From Neochlamydia sp. S13 (GTDB lineage Bacteria > Chlamydiota > Chlamydiia > Chlamydiales > Parachlamydiaceae), in assembly GCF_000648235.2 (NCBI RefSeq), contig NZ_AP017978.1:1-64000 (forward strand): a stretch of DNA of 64,000 bases, written 5' to 3'. The position numbers and the translations under genes are program-made. Positions 39,597 to 50,429 of the stretch are shown here, piece by piece (within the stretch, counting starts at the first letter, position 1; the number at the start of each line of letters is the position of its first letter). The notes under the pieces were generated by a model. It worked only from the letters and a program-made list of their open reading frames with translations. It had not been told where the DNA came from and searched no databases.

Positions 39597-40496
39597 ACTT
39601 AACCATACGTATATCTTGTTCGCCTTGGTTGTTGGTAAAGGGCACGGCAAAGTCATACATGAAGCGCAGCACACATTCTCGCTTTTCTTTTAGGCGGTCT
39701 AGGAGGTTTTTACCCTCCCGTTGCTTTTGCTTACCTCTTCTACCTTTAGGCAAAGGAGGTAAGCTTAAATGATAGGTAAGCCCATCAGTAATCCTCTGTG
39801 TATAGGCCTGCTCGATATGCTGTAAAACCTTTGAAGGCTAAAGCCCCTTGCTCTACATGTTTTTCTACTTCTTGCTTGGCAAAAATCAGGAGCTCCTTCA
39901 TATGTTTGGCCCACTCTTCCTGCTTTTCTTCATGCATAAACGTCAATTCTCGCCAGTGAGGGGCGTTGCATAATCCATGCCGCATTTGCTTATAAGAAAA
40001 GTAAGGAAACCAATGGTCATGGATCGCTATTCCTTTAAATTGTGGTAAAATATTTGCCTCATCCATAGCTTGTTGCCCGTTTAGCATGTAGGGTGTAAAG
40101 AGTAGCCCTTGGTGAAGAAGCTACATGCAACCAAGCTAGTTTTTTCTCACAGCGGATGCCTGTCTCATTAAAGTGCAAAACTTGGGTAGCTAGCAAGTGT
40201 GCTTTTGGAGTGTTTTCAAAGGCTTCAAGTTCCTTAAAAAGCTTTTCATCGCTAGCTACACAGGTGCCAGGTGAAATACCCACATCATACACATTCTTAA
40301 AAATTTCGCAGACGCGATCTACAGGTATAAAATGTTGAGCGGTAAAATAAGCTGCCAAGGCTTGAACTCTCTTGCCATATTGTACAGGTCCTTTAACATG
40401 TTCAGGAAATGCTGCTCTGCTATTTTTTCCACAATAAGGGCATTTTTTCTCCTCCACACGATGTTCTGTTACTTGAACTTTAGAGGGAGGGATTTC

Positions 40497-41140
40497 ATCG
40501 GGTCGCCCAAGGGAACTTCCCCCTTAGGCTCCCACAGACACGTACGTGAAACTCTCGCTTCATACGGCTCCTATTGTTCTTCAAGCTTTCCAGCCTTTTC
40601 CCCACCCCCATAAGTTCCTCGTATTTCTACTTGACTTATTGAGGTGGATTGAACAATTCAACCCCTTCGCTCCCCCTTCATTACAAAGGCTTCCTCACTA
40701 CTACGAGCTGATCTGCCCCTCATACATGCTTCGATATTTCCCACTTTGTGTTCTTCACTTATATGGTTTTCTCTTAACATCATCTATGAGGTTCCCACGT
40801 TCCATACAAAAGCCTAGACTAAGTTCACGCTATCTGTATGCCGGATGCCATTTAGGCAGTAAACAGGTTGCCCCTAAATTTATCCTGGAAGAGTTTTTAG
40901 CCCCCAGTTTTGACATCATCTTTACGCTTTCGACACTTGGACCAATAGTTCACTTTCGTTCGTCTCCTTAGCCCTCACCTGATATGTTTATCATACCTTT
41001 TCCTTAACGCTCACTACCTTGGCTTTTGACCAAAGCAGCTTAAGGTGGTTTAAAATCTCTTCCTGCAAAGCGACTTCGAGGGGCCATTTTCCCTCATCTT
41101 TCATATAGTTACGCACATCTAAAATGTGCTCGTGGCACAC
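40497..41140 (-). mobile_element. ORF-less group II intron, array copy B
   Basis: This 644-base copy starts GTGTGCCACG at 41140 and ends CCCGAT at 40497 on the minus strand. Its 3' neighbour is an IS66 transposase exon; its 5' neighbour is the end of copy C with no spacer. The stretch matching the exon-binding site of copy A reads GTTTTT on the plus strand, and the nearby sequence (about 40912-40930) also differs from the other copies. Confidence 0.85.
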
Positions 41141-41785
41141 ATCGGGTCGCCCAAGGGAACTTCCCCCTTAGGCTCCCACAGACACGTACGTGAAACTCTC
41201 GCTTCATACGGCTCCTATTGTTCTTCAAGCTTTCCAACCTTTTCCCCACCCCCATAAGTTCCTCGTATTTCTACTTGACTTATTGAGGTGGATTGAACAA
41301 TTCAACCCCTTCGCTCCCCCTTCATTACAAAGGCTTCCTCACTACTACGAGCTGATCTGCCCCTCATACATGCTTCGATATTTCCCACTTTGTGTTCTTC
41401 ACTTATATGGTTTTCTCTTAACATCATCTATGAGGTTCCCACGTTCCATATAAAAGCCTAGACTAAGTTCACGCTATCTTTATGCCGGACGCCATTTAGG
41501 CAGTAAACAGGTTTCCCCTCAATTTATCTTGGGAGATTACACAGCCCCCAGTTTTGACGTCATTGAGCAAGCTTTCGACACTTGGGTCAATAGTTCACTT
41601 TCGTTCGTCTCCTTAGCCCTCACCTGATATGTTTATCATACCTTTTCCTTAACGCTCACTACCTTGGCTTTTGACCAAAGCAGCTTAAGGTGGTTTGAAA
41701 TCTCTTCCTGCAAAGCGACTTCGAGGAGCCATTTTCCCTCATCTTTCATATAGTTACGCACATCTACGGTGTGCTCGTGGCACAC
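41141..41785 (-). mobile_element. ORF-less group II intron, array copy C
   Basis: This 645-base copy lies between copies B and D with exact junctions: each CCCGAT 3' end is followed directly by the GTGTG 5' end of the next. The exon-binding-site position reads TTACAC on the plus strand. That does not pair with its current 5' neighbour, the end of copy D, so it did not arrive here by ordinary homing to that site. Confidence 0.85.
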
Positions 41786-42430
41786 ATCGGGTCGCCCAAG
41801 GGAACTTCCCCCTTAGGCTCCCACAGACACGTACGTGAAACTCTCGCTTCATACGGCTCCTATTGTTCTTCAAGCTTTCCAGCCTTTTCCCCACCCCCAT
41901 AAGTTCCTCGTATTTCTACTTGACTTATTGAGGTGGAATGAACAATTCAACCCCTTCGCTCCCCCTTCATTACAAAGGCTTCCTCACTACTACGAGTTGA
42001 TCTGCCCCTCATACATGCTTCGATATTTCCCACTTTGTGTTCTTCACTTATATGGTTTTCTCTTAACATCATCTATGAAGTTCCCACGTTCCATACAAAA
42101 GCCTAGACTAAGTTCACGCTATCTTTATGCCGGACGCCATTTAGGCAGTAAACAGGTTGCCCCTAAATTTATCTTGGAAGAGTACGCAACCACCAGTTTT
42201 GACGCCATTGAGCAAGCTTTCGACACTTGGGTCAATAGTTCACTTTCGTTCGTCTCCTTAGTCCTCACCTGATATGTTTATCATACCTTTTCCTTAACGC
42301 TCACTACCTTGGCTTTTGACCAAAGCAGCTTAAGGTGGTTTGAAATCTCTTCCTGCAAAGCGACTTCGAGGAGCCATTTTCCCTCATCTTTCATATAGTT
42401 ACGCACATCTACGGTGTGCTCGTGGCACAC
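41786..42430 (-). mobile_element. ORF-less group II intron, array copy D
   Basis: First copy of the array in the direction of transcription, 645 bases. Its 5' exon is an IS5-type transposase fragment ending VVDTQGF. The exon-binding-site position reads GTACGC on the plus strand and pairs poorly with the exon end GCTTTT. No reverse transcriptase is encoded. Apparent frames on the plus strand here are antisense to the intron and not genes. Confidence 0.85.
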
Positions 42431-42853
42431 AAAAGCCTTGCGTATCCACTACAATGTGCCTTTTACGCCCCTTAACCTTTTTAGCTCCATCATAACCTGC
42501 GAGCCCCCCCTTTCTACTGTTTTAACTGACTGGCTATCGACAATGGCAGCGCTGGGATCGAGGTTCCTCCCTATTATAACTCTTAATTTTTTCCTTAAAT
42601 GATGATTAATTTTCTCAAACAAATGTGCGTCTTTCCACTTCTTAAAGTAAGTGTAAACCGTTTTCCAGTGAGGAAAATCTTTGGGTAGATAATGCCATTG
42701 GCAACCGGTTCTTAAGACATAAAAAATAGCTTCCAATAACTCTCTTTTTGTATGTTTAATGGGTCTGCCTCCTTTGCTGTAATCCACTTCGAAGTAAATT
42801 TTAATGGCTTCCCATTCACGATCTGATAAATGATTAGGGTATGCATTGCTCAT
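42431..42853 (-). pseudogene. IS5-type (IS1031-like) transposase, 5' exon remnant
   Basis: The N-terminus is typical of IS5-group transposases: LSDREWEAIKIYF, FYVLRTGCQWHYLPKDFPHWKTVY, then AIVDSQSVKT with the first catalytic aspartate. A frameshift near 42505 leads to YDGAKKVKGRKRHIVVDTQGF, after which intron copy D begins. The downstream half of this gene is not in the window. Confidence 0.85.
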
Positions 42854-43727
42854 CTTTACCTCCCTTTTTTCTCAAATATTATCTTAAATAAGTTGTTTTG
42901 TATCAACCTATTAGATCTTTGATGAAGTAGGTGAATAAGGCAAAATAGGGGGTTTTAAGACATCCTCTTATAGTGATTTAAATTTTATATTTCTTATCAT
43001 CGACATATACTTAAAAAAGAGTAATCAATGGTTTGGCAAGAGTAGAAGATTTGCTTAAGTTTGCTGCCACGATCTTCTTAAAATTAGCCCAAAAGGTTTC
43101 AATAAGGTTTAAATCTAGAGAATAAGGCGGTAAAAATAAAATCTCACACCCTGCCTTTTTGATAAGCTCATGAGTGGCTTGCGATTTATGGAAGGTAGCA
43201 TTATCCATAATCAGAACTTGCCCCGCTTTAAGCTAGGTATCAATATTTTTTCTAGCCAAAAGTTAAACAAAAGAGAATTACAAGTACTTTTATAACAAAA
43301 AGGAGCTAAAATTTTAGACTTCTGTTTAGCTGCTATAAAGCTTTCCCTAGCAAATGAACGACCTGCTATAGCACTCTAAATCTTTTCTCCTCTAGATGCT
43401 CTTCTTGCATGCTGGCGCTGTAAGTAGGCATTTATCCCGCTTTCATCTATGTAAACTCTATTTTCTTCCGGAATATTTTCTAGCTTTGGTCTAAATTCTT
43501 CTCGCTTATTCTCATCTCTTTCCTTGTAGAAGGGTATCTTTTTTTTAAAGTGATTTTTAGTCTTTTACAGGCATAAAAAACTGCAGCTATTATCACTCCG
43601 AATGCCTCAGCTATTTCTCTTAAGGTATGCATCGAGAGTTTGTTTTATATACGCCTTTAGCTTTTCACTATCAATTTTACTGAAGCTCTGCCGTCTTTTT
43701 TTAAGAGCTAGACAACCTTGTTTTTTC

Positions 43728-45274
43728 GTAAGCGGTCACGGGGTCTGTCGATTATTTTCTGATAAGTAAAACAATTTCTAGAGTTTATATTTACTTAATC
43801 ATATATTGAATAGTATGCAACCTTCATACGAGCAACTATTTAAAGAGAATGCAGAACTAAGGGCTGAGACTATACAGCTAAGAGCTGAAAGTGTACAATT
43901 AAAAGCCTTAGTGAATAGACTAGAAAAAATAATCACCAAGCTTGAAGCGCGCATTGCCCATCTGGAGGCACAGCTTAATCAAAATTCCAAGAATAGCTCC
44001 AAGCCACCGTCCACCGATCAAAAAGCTAATCGTTCAATTACACCAAAAGCAGGAAATCGACCTTATCATCCTGGTGCTAGCCGTCAACTGCTACCTGCTA
44101 GTGCAGTTACCTCGCATGATGTTCGTAGTGTAAAAGTTTACCCACATTGCCACTCTGCCATGCGTGCAACTGATAAGGTTCTTTCATGGTAGCAGATCGA
44201 GCTTCCTGAAATTAAACCTTTGGTGCATCAAATCGATCTAGTGACGAGCAAATGCCCTTGCTGCCATCTAGAAACACGGCCTGAACTTAAAGAAAATGAG
44301 CAATTCTTGCTCGGTCCTAGGCTGGAAGGCTTTATTAATTTGCTGATGGGGCAATATCGTCAAGGGCATCGTGCCGTGCGCACCATGATTAGTGCCCTGT
44401 TGCCTAATGTGGTTTTAAGCCAAGGTCTTATTTCTAAAGTTAAAGCTCGCACCGCTGCCTTACTTTTTTCGTCTTATGAAACACTCGTTAAAGCAGTTAT
44501 TACCACACAGCAGCCCTTGCATCTAGATGCAACGAGCTGGCGTCATGCCGCTACTAACGAACATTTGCTAGTACTACGTGTAGGAAATGTGATTGCTTAT
44601 GCATTAAGACCCTATCAAAATGGCGCTACTCTAAAGGCGCTAGTCGGCCAGCAGATTCATTGCTTAGTAAGTGATCGAGGTTTAGCTATCCATCAAATTA
44701 AGGTAAAGATCAAACAGTATTGTTTAGTTCATCTACTCCGTAATATACAGGGGCAAGCAGAACAGCCCAACATATCTTTAGAGGATACACAACGTTTAGG
44801 AAACCTATATGATGCCCTGCAAGAGCTTTTTAAAGATAAGCATCGCCTAGAAAAAGGACAAATCAGCCAGTCTACTTGGCAGCAGTATGGATATCTTAAC
44901 TGGCGTTATATACAAGAAGAATTGCAAGAATTGCAATGCTGGAGTAGCACCAAGAAATTACGGAAGTTTTGTCACAAGCTTTTAAAGCAGATCAAACATT
45001 TCCGTGCTTACTTAACAGATCCTACTATTCCTATGACCAATAATGCTGCCGAAGAATCTTTAAGAAATCTAGTCATTGTACGTAAGTTATGTCCAGGCAG
45101 CCAGTCTACCTACGGCAAAAGGTGGAGGGAAGTACTACATAGCTGTATCGAAACTCTTTATCGACAAGGAAAGTCTATTCTAGATTTTCTAGCAGACGCT
45201 ATCCATGCAGCTCGTATCAAGCAACCCATACCTTCTGTTATCTAAAAAACCTTTTATATCCCGTGACCGCTTAC
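43728..45274 (+). mobile_element. IS66-family element with 8-bp target duplication
   Basis: Ends GTAAGCGGTCACGGG (43728) and its near-complement CCCGTGACCGCTTAC bound 1547 bases. GTTTTTTC at 43720-43727 and 45275-45282 is a perfect 8-base duplication, as expected for IS66. Only the TnpC-type gene is present, without the accessory genes of classical IS66. Confidence 0.92.
43806..45245 (+). pseudogene. IS66-family transposase (TnpC), one nonsense codon
   Basis: An N-terminal coiled coil (repeated AELRAETIQLRAE) precedes NQNSKNSSKPPSTD, the hallmark IS66 segment. The catalytic core follows: LHLDATSWRH, LVSDRGLA, and the C-terminal TNNAAEESLRNLVIVRK. The only lesion seen is a TAG at 44190-44192 after KVLSW; the frame is otherwise continuous. 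The zinc-finger cysteines are partly replaced (YPHCHSAM). Confidence 0.85.
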
Positions 45275-46969
45275 GTTTTTTCCGCTTAATCCAGTTTGTT
45301 AACGTGCGAGCTGTTACGCCAAACACCTCACTAGCTGTGGCCATTGAGCCGCCATTCTCTATATAACTTACATTCCTCAGCAAAAAAAATAATTAGGAAT
45401 TTTGAAGGCTAATCGAGTAAAATGTTTTCTTTAAAGATTTAAACTAAACGACTGAAAGTTATGTAAATAGATACGCAAAACGTTGATCATTTAGGATTGG
45501 TAGCTGGAATGTGTGAGGAGATAGGGTTAGTTGACCTTATTGATCAAGCAGTAGGTAACCAGGCGAAGAATAAGCATTTAACCTATGGGCAAGCTGTTAA
45601 ATGCATGATCTTGAATGGATTGGGATTTGTAAGTCGGACGCTTTACATGTATTCTGAGTACTTTGAAGACAAACCCATCGATCATTTGCTAGGTACGTCA
45701 GTCATTCCCGAACAGATTGATGATAATGTTTTAGGCAGAGCGCTGGATAAGCTATTTGAATTGGGAGTGACCGAGCTTTTTACTAAAATAGCTTTGCATA
45801 CAATCAAAGTGCTTGGCATCCAAGTAAAAAGTTTGCATTTAGATGCGACAAGTTTTCACGTAGATGGAAACTATGAGAGTCTATTAGAACAGGGAGAAGC
45901 CTGCATTCGTCTAGTGCAAGGCTACAGTAGAGACCATAGGCCTGATTTAAATCAAGCCGTCTTGCAACTCATCACCTCTAATGAAGGCAATATTCCTTTA
46001 TACATGCAAGCGGCTGATGGCAATAGCAGTGATAAAACCGCCTTTACGCAAATTGTTGGCGAACATCTTAAAAGCTTTCGGCAAGCCGTAGAGAATCGCT
46101 ATATAGTAGGAGACAGCGCTCTTTATACTTCAGCTACCTTGCAAGTTTTTAAAGAAGAACAAAGCTTATTTGTCACGCGTGTGCCCATGCAAATCAAAGA
46201 GGCTAAAGAGCTCATATTTGAAGTGTCTTACGACAAGACGGTAGAAATAGCAGAAGGCTATCGAGCTTTTGAGAGCACCTCCTGCTATGCCGGTGTTGAA
46301 CAAAGATGGGTAGTCATCTTTAGCCAAGCGGCCTATCAAAGAGAATGCCGCACTTTAGCCAAGCATTATCTTAAGGGCAGTGAAAAAGAATCTAAAGCTT
46401 TTTTTTAGTTTATAAAGCAAGAGTTTTCATGCCCCAACGATGCTAAGCGCCAATTAGATAAGTTTGCAAAAAAGCTTAAATATATACAAATTATAGAACC
46501 TCAAGTTATAGCCACTCAAAAGCATACTACATCTGGTCGACCCAAAGCTGGGCAGAAACCTTCTATATTTAGCTATCGCCTAGAAGGTACAGTAGCCTGC
46601 TCTTTGCTTAACAAAGCAGAGTTAGAGAGGAGCAAAGGATTTTTCATCTTAGCAACTAATGACATGGATGTAACCGCTTTTCCTGCTCAAGAGTTATTGA
46701 AAACATATAAGGCACAGCAAAGTGTAGAAAGAGGATTTAGATTCTTGAAAAGCCCCGATTTCCTAGTCTCTTCTTTCTTTCTAAAAAAGCCAGAAAGAAT
46801 TGAAGCTCTTTTAATGGTAATGACCTTATGCCTTTTAGTCTATTCTGCGCTTGAATATAAGATTCGAGAAAAATTACGAGAAAATGGTGAGAACTTCTTA
46901 AATCAGCTTAAGAAACCTACGCAAAAGCCAACCACACGCTGGGTGTTTTTCTGTTTCCTAGGCCTACAT

Positions 46970-48596
46970 AGTTTGACATGATTTAAAGGGTGTTTCATGC
47001 TTGAACAATATTTTGAGAGCATTTTTTCTCCCAAATTGCTATAATTTGTTTACGCCTAAATCATTATAAAGCTCTTAATTTCTTGCAAAGTTGACTATGA
47101 AACCAATCAAGTTAGATAACCAACAAGGTCGTCTTTTTAAATCCCGCTTTAGCGATGAACTTAACCCCAATCATCCTCTCATCCAGCTATCCAAATTGAT
47201 AGAATGGAAGCAGTTGGAAGAAGAGTTTGATAAGCTGTTTGTAGAAAAGATAGGCCAGCCAGCTAAGCCTGTAAGGCTAGTTGTAGGGCTCTTTATCTTA
47301 CAGCATATGTATGGACTTTCGGATAAAAATGTGGTGCATCGATGGGTAGAAAATTCTTATTGGCAATACTTTTGTGGGTATGAATTTTGGCATCATGCGC
47401 TGCCTATCCACCCTACTTCTTTAATTAAATGGAGGCATAGATTAGGCGAAGCTGGACTTAGCAAGATTTTACAAGGGACGATTGCAGCAGCTGTTTTGAC
47501 AGGTGCAGTAAAAAAAAAGCCTTAAAAAAGTCATTGCTGATACAACCGTAATGCCTAAAGCTATTGCCTTTCCTACCGATGCTAAACTTTACTTTAAGTC
47601 TATTCAAGCGCTTGTAAAAATGGCCGATAGTAGCCAAATCACTTTGCGCCAAACCTACAAAAAGCTAGCTAAAACAGCATTGTGCATGCGTGCTCGCTAT
47701 GCCCATGCCCGTCAGCTGAAAAGAGCTAAAAGAGAAGAAAAAAGGCTGCATAATTATTTAGGAAGATTAATTCGTGATTTTGAAAGAAAAACAGAAGGGC
47801 AAACTCTTGAGACAGAAAGCTCTTATCTTTTAGAAATTATCAAGCGTATTTATGCTCAACAAAGAAATGATTCTCGTAAAGTTTATAGCCTGCATGAACC
47901 CTATGTAGAATGTATTGCTAAAGGTAAAGTAGAGAAAAAATATGAATTTGGCTGTAAAGCTTCGCTAGTCATCACTCATCAAGAAGGATTAGCTTTAGAT
48001 CTTAGAGCCATTCATGGCAACCCATACGATGGGCACACCCTTGAAGAAGCTATTAAAAATGCTCAAAACAACAGCGGCAAGAATATTGAAGTAGCATTTG
48101 TAGATAAAGGTTATCGAGGCCATACAGTAAAAGGTAAAACCATTTTTATCTCTGGACAAAGAAAAGGCCTTACACAGTGGATTAAGTCCCAACTTAAAAG
48201 GCGCCAAGCCATAGAACCTCATATCGGCCATATGAAGAATGATGGTAAACTGGGTCGCAACTATCTTAAAGGCTCATGGGGAGACCGTTATAACGCTATT
48301 TTATGTGGGATTGGCCATAACATGCGTTTAATCTATAACTGGCTAGTCGCTCAAAATTCTCCCAAACGTCTTTATTCAGGCTAAAAAAGCTTAATTTCTT
48401 CTTTAAATTGCTTTAAAAACCTATCTTGAAGGCTACCTCCTACGCTAAAACTCTTAAATTTTAGCCAATTTTCATTCTCACTAACAAGAATTCTTGGATT
48501 TCTACTTTTTTAGCTTATCCCTAAAAAGAAATTTACATTTTTCCTTTCTAAAACTGATGCAATGATGAAGTTTTTTAGGGTAAATCAGGTCGAACT
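46970..48596 (+). mobile_element. IS5-like element, complete, with 4-bp target duplication
   Basis: The left end AGTTTGACATGATTT and the right end AAATCAGGTCGAACT are imperfect inverted repeats bounding 1627 bases. ACAT at 46966-46969 and 48597-48600 is duplicated, and excision restores the IS1634 reading frame. Remnants of the same element flank TPR gene 4 (31239-31834 and 36718-38091). Confidence 0.9.
47091..48384 (+). pseudogene. IS5-like transposase with a frameshift in a nine-A run
   Basis: The first frame ends at 47525 after TGAVKKKP. The second continues VIADTTVMPKAIAFPTD (catalytic Asp), AFVDKGYRGHTV, and RQAIEPHIGHMKNDGKLGRNYLKG (Glu). The break is the A run at 47510-47518; one A fewer restores KKSLKKVIADTT. 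This needs a +1 shift, so the usual -1 slippage on A AAA AAG would not repair it. Confidence 0.85.
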
Positions 48597-48717
48597 ACAT
48601 ATGGTCTTTATTGACCATAAAAAATTGCAAATTACCAATTTGAAAGAACGCCATAGGATTATCCTTAGATGCTTAGGGCCTCCTTACCAAAAATTCTATT
48701 ATTCTGAAATGTGGTGA

Positions 48718-48984
48718 GAAATCATGGATATAACTCCAAGCTTTTTTTCTTAAATCGTATGAATATACCATGCCAATTGATTATACATATATCCTTAAAA
48801 AAATAAAATTTAAATGGCTATATCTTAGACTACATTCCCTTCACTTTTTTTCGATTTATTGAATAGACAAGCTTAAATCTTTAGAAGTTAAACATTTTAC
48901 AATCCTCTAATAATTAGAAATTTAGGCTAAACAAGGAGTAAAGAGTTTGAATAAAAACATAATTTTTTAGGGATAAACGCACTT
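48718..48984. other. Gap between IS1634 and the efflux operon
   Basis: A 267-base AT-rich stretch with no recognisable gene. It holds whatever terminates the efflux operon on the minus strand, but I see no strong hairpin with a T-tract. Confidence 0.35.
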
Positions 48985-50429
48985 TTACCCTTCAGTAGCT
49001 AATGTATCCGCCTCTTGTACCCATCCCCCTCCTAAAGCTTTATAGACTTCAATAAAGGTAGTATAGGTAGCACTGCGAGCTTGAACTAAGTTAAGCTGTG
49101 CAGACAACAGATTTCTTTGGGCATCTAAAACATTTAAGTAATCCACCTGGCCATTATCATAGGCTAGCAAAGCCAAAGCAAGAGATTTTTGCAAAGCTTG
49201 CACTTGATCCTTGTGTATTCTTAAAACCTCTAAGCTCTTAGAATGACTAATCAATGCATTTTCTACTTCTTTAAAAGCAGTTTGTATAGTGTTATAGTAG
49301 GAAAACAGAGCTTGCTTTTCTTGCGCATGCGCCTGATCTAATTGAGCAATATAGAGTCCCCATTAAATATCTGCTCACTAAAAGTTGTACCGACTTGCCA
49401 AGCACAAGCAGCACCTTTAAAAAGCGTATTTAATGCAAAGCTTTCATTTCCATAGTAACCTGTTAAGGAGATACGAGGAAATAGGTTAGCTTTAGCCACT
49501 CCCACATTGGCATGGGCAGCTATTAAATTCAATTCGGCTTGCATCACATCTGGTCTTTGCTCTAGCACGTCGGAAGGTAATCCAGCAGGAATGGAAGGAG
49601 GCTGGGCAAGCTCTTCAAGTATTTTACCCCGCCTAATATTACCGGGATTACGCCCTAGTAAAATACATAAAAGATTTTCTTGCTGAGCTACATTAACTTC
49701 TAGTTGTTTAACAAGGCTAGCAGCAGTATCTCTTTCAGCGCTTGCTTGGGTAATAGGTAATTCAGAACTTTCTCCTTGCTCCCACTGATCTGTCATCAAT
49801 TCCAAAGACTCTTGAAAGGAGTTTAGAGTTTGCTGTGCCACTTGCAATTGCTCATCATATTGACGTAAAGTAATATAGCTATTGGCTAGCGCACTTACTA
49901 AGGTAAGGATAACGGTGCGGCGCGCTTGAATTTCCCCTAAATATTGAGCTAAAGCCACATCAGAAGCAGAACCTAGACGTCCCCAAATATCTAATTCATA
50001 AGCACAAGATAACAAGGCAGAAAAACTATTTATTAAACGCAAGTTTTGCGCAAGACCTAAATTAGACTGAGCAGAAAGCCCTTGCCTTAAGGCGCTACCA
50101 TCCCCCGTGATTTGAGGAAAAAGCTGGGAGTTAGTGGCCCTAAATTGGCTGTAATAGGCTTCTACCGAAGCCATCGCTGCTTGCAGAGTGTAATTATTTT
50201 TTAGAGCTTCTATAATTAAGGCCTCTAATACAGGATCGCCTAGTTGCTGCCACCAATAGATATTTGCTAAGCCACACGCCTCATGAACAGGCAAGCGCCA
50301 TTTTTCAGGAACATTGACAGGTGGACGTGTATAATTTGGCCTAAAAACACAAGAGGAAACCATAAATAAGCCTATACAGGCGAGAAAAAAACGCCCGCCT
50401 TTATAAGCCTTTGTCTTTAAATTATACAT
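48985..50429 (-). pseudogene. RND-type outer membrane factor (OprM/NodT family), frameshifted
   Basis: Such proteins form the outer membrane channel of a tripartite drug efflux pump. The N-terminus has a lipoprotein signal (LFMVSSC), then RPNYTRPPVNVPEKW, WQQLGDPVLEALI and IPAGLPSDVLEQRPDVMQAE, all family signatures. The frame ends after FNGD near 49338. The rest continues in another frame: LYIAQLDQAHAQEKQALF and LLAYDNGQVDYLNVLDAQR to 48985. The break is at the G-run (CCCC on the plus strand) at 49358-49361, where one G seems to be missing. The start overlaps the end of the pump gene by eight bases. Confidence 0.85.

Larger units (their letters stand above)
38092..40496 (-). pseudogene. IS66-family transposase (TnpC), decayed and split by IS481 copy 2
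   Basis: On the minus strand the coding sequence starts at the 3' edge of the intron array: EIPPSKVQVTEH, then the zinc finger KKCPYCGKN, VLHFNETGIRCEKKL and IAIHDHWFPYFSYKQ. It continues to NNQGEQDIRMVKL at 39597, is interrupted by IS481, and resumes as [25 protein letters not shown] and WDALADAIRGSP. Frameshifts occur near 40085 and 39825. The end GTAACAGTTCAGATACCCC at 38092 resembles the IS66 end GTAAGCGGTCACGGGG at 43728. The N-terminal third is absent; the group II introns lie at the break. Confidence 0.85.
43011..45383 (-). pseudogene. IS630-family transposase split by IS66 and carrying stops
   Basis: Right of the insertion, the N-terminus reads SMATASEVFGVTARTLTNWI with KRKK at the break. 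Left of it, QGCLALKKRRQSFSKID continues, then YIDESGINAYLQRQHAR (first catalytic Asp), NFWLEKILIPSLK, MDNATFHKSQATHEL and SLDLNLIETFWANFK. Several stops and frame changes (near 43210, 43380 and 43520) make it a pseudogene. Confidence 0.8.
42963..45458 (-). mobile_element. IS630-family element, interrupted by an IS66 element
   Basis: The left end near 42970 (TAGTGATTTAAATTTTATAT) matches the end of the remnant at 24840, and the right end near 45458 contains a weak inverted match (AGTCGTTTAGTTTAAAT in reverse). The transposase is readable on both sides of the inserted IS66 element. The outer boundaries are approximate. Confidence 0.65.
45461..48717 (+). pseudogene. IS1634-type transposase, two stops and split by an IS5-like element
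   Basis: Removing 46970-48600 leaves exactly 542 codons. The product reads VDHLGLVAGMCEEIGLVDLID, LHLDATSFHVDG (Asp), VGDSALYTSATL (Asp), and YKAQQSVERGFRFLKSPDFL (Glu). It then rejoins as FLGLHMVFIDH and ends PPYQKFYYSEMW. A TAA occupies codon 2 and a TAG lies at 46406-46408, so it is dead even without the insertion. Confidence 0.85.

Noticed and set aside
40546-42272. Repeated open frames beginning MKLSLHTAPIVLQAF on the plus strand (also at 25750)
   Set aside because: They are antisense to the four group II intron copies, overlap the domain V/VI region and have no protein family character.
47505-47530. Programmed -1 frameshift at the A9 run in the IS5-like transposase
   Set aside because: The productive frame needs a +1 shift (one A fewer), so a standard A AAA AAG -1 slip would not join the two halves. 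Transcriptional slippage remains possible.
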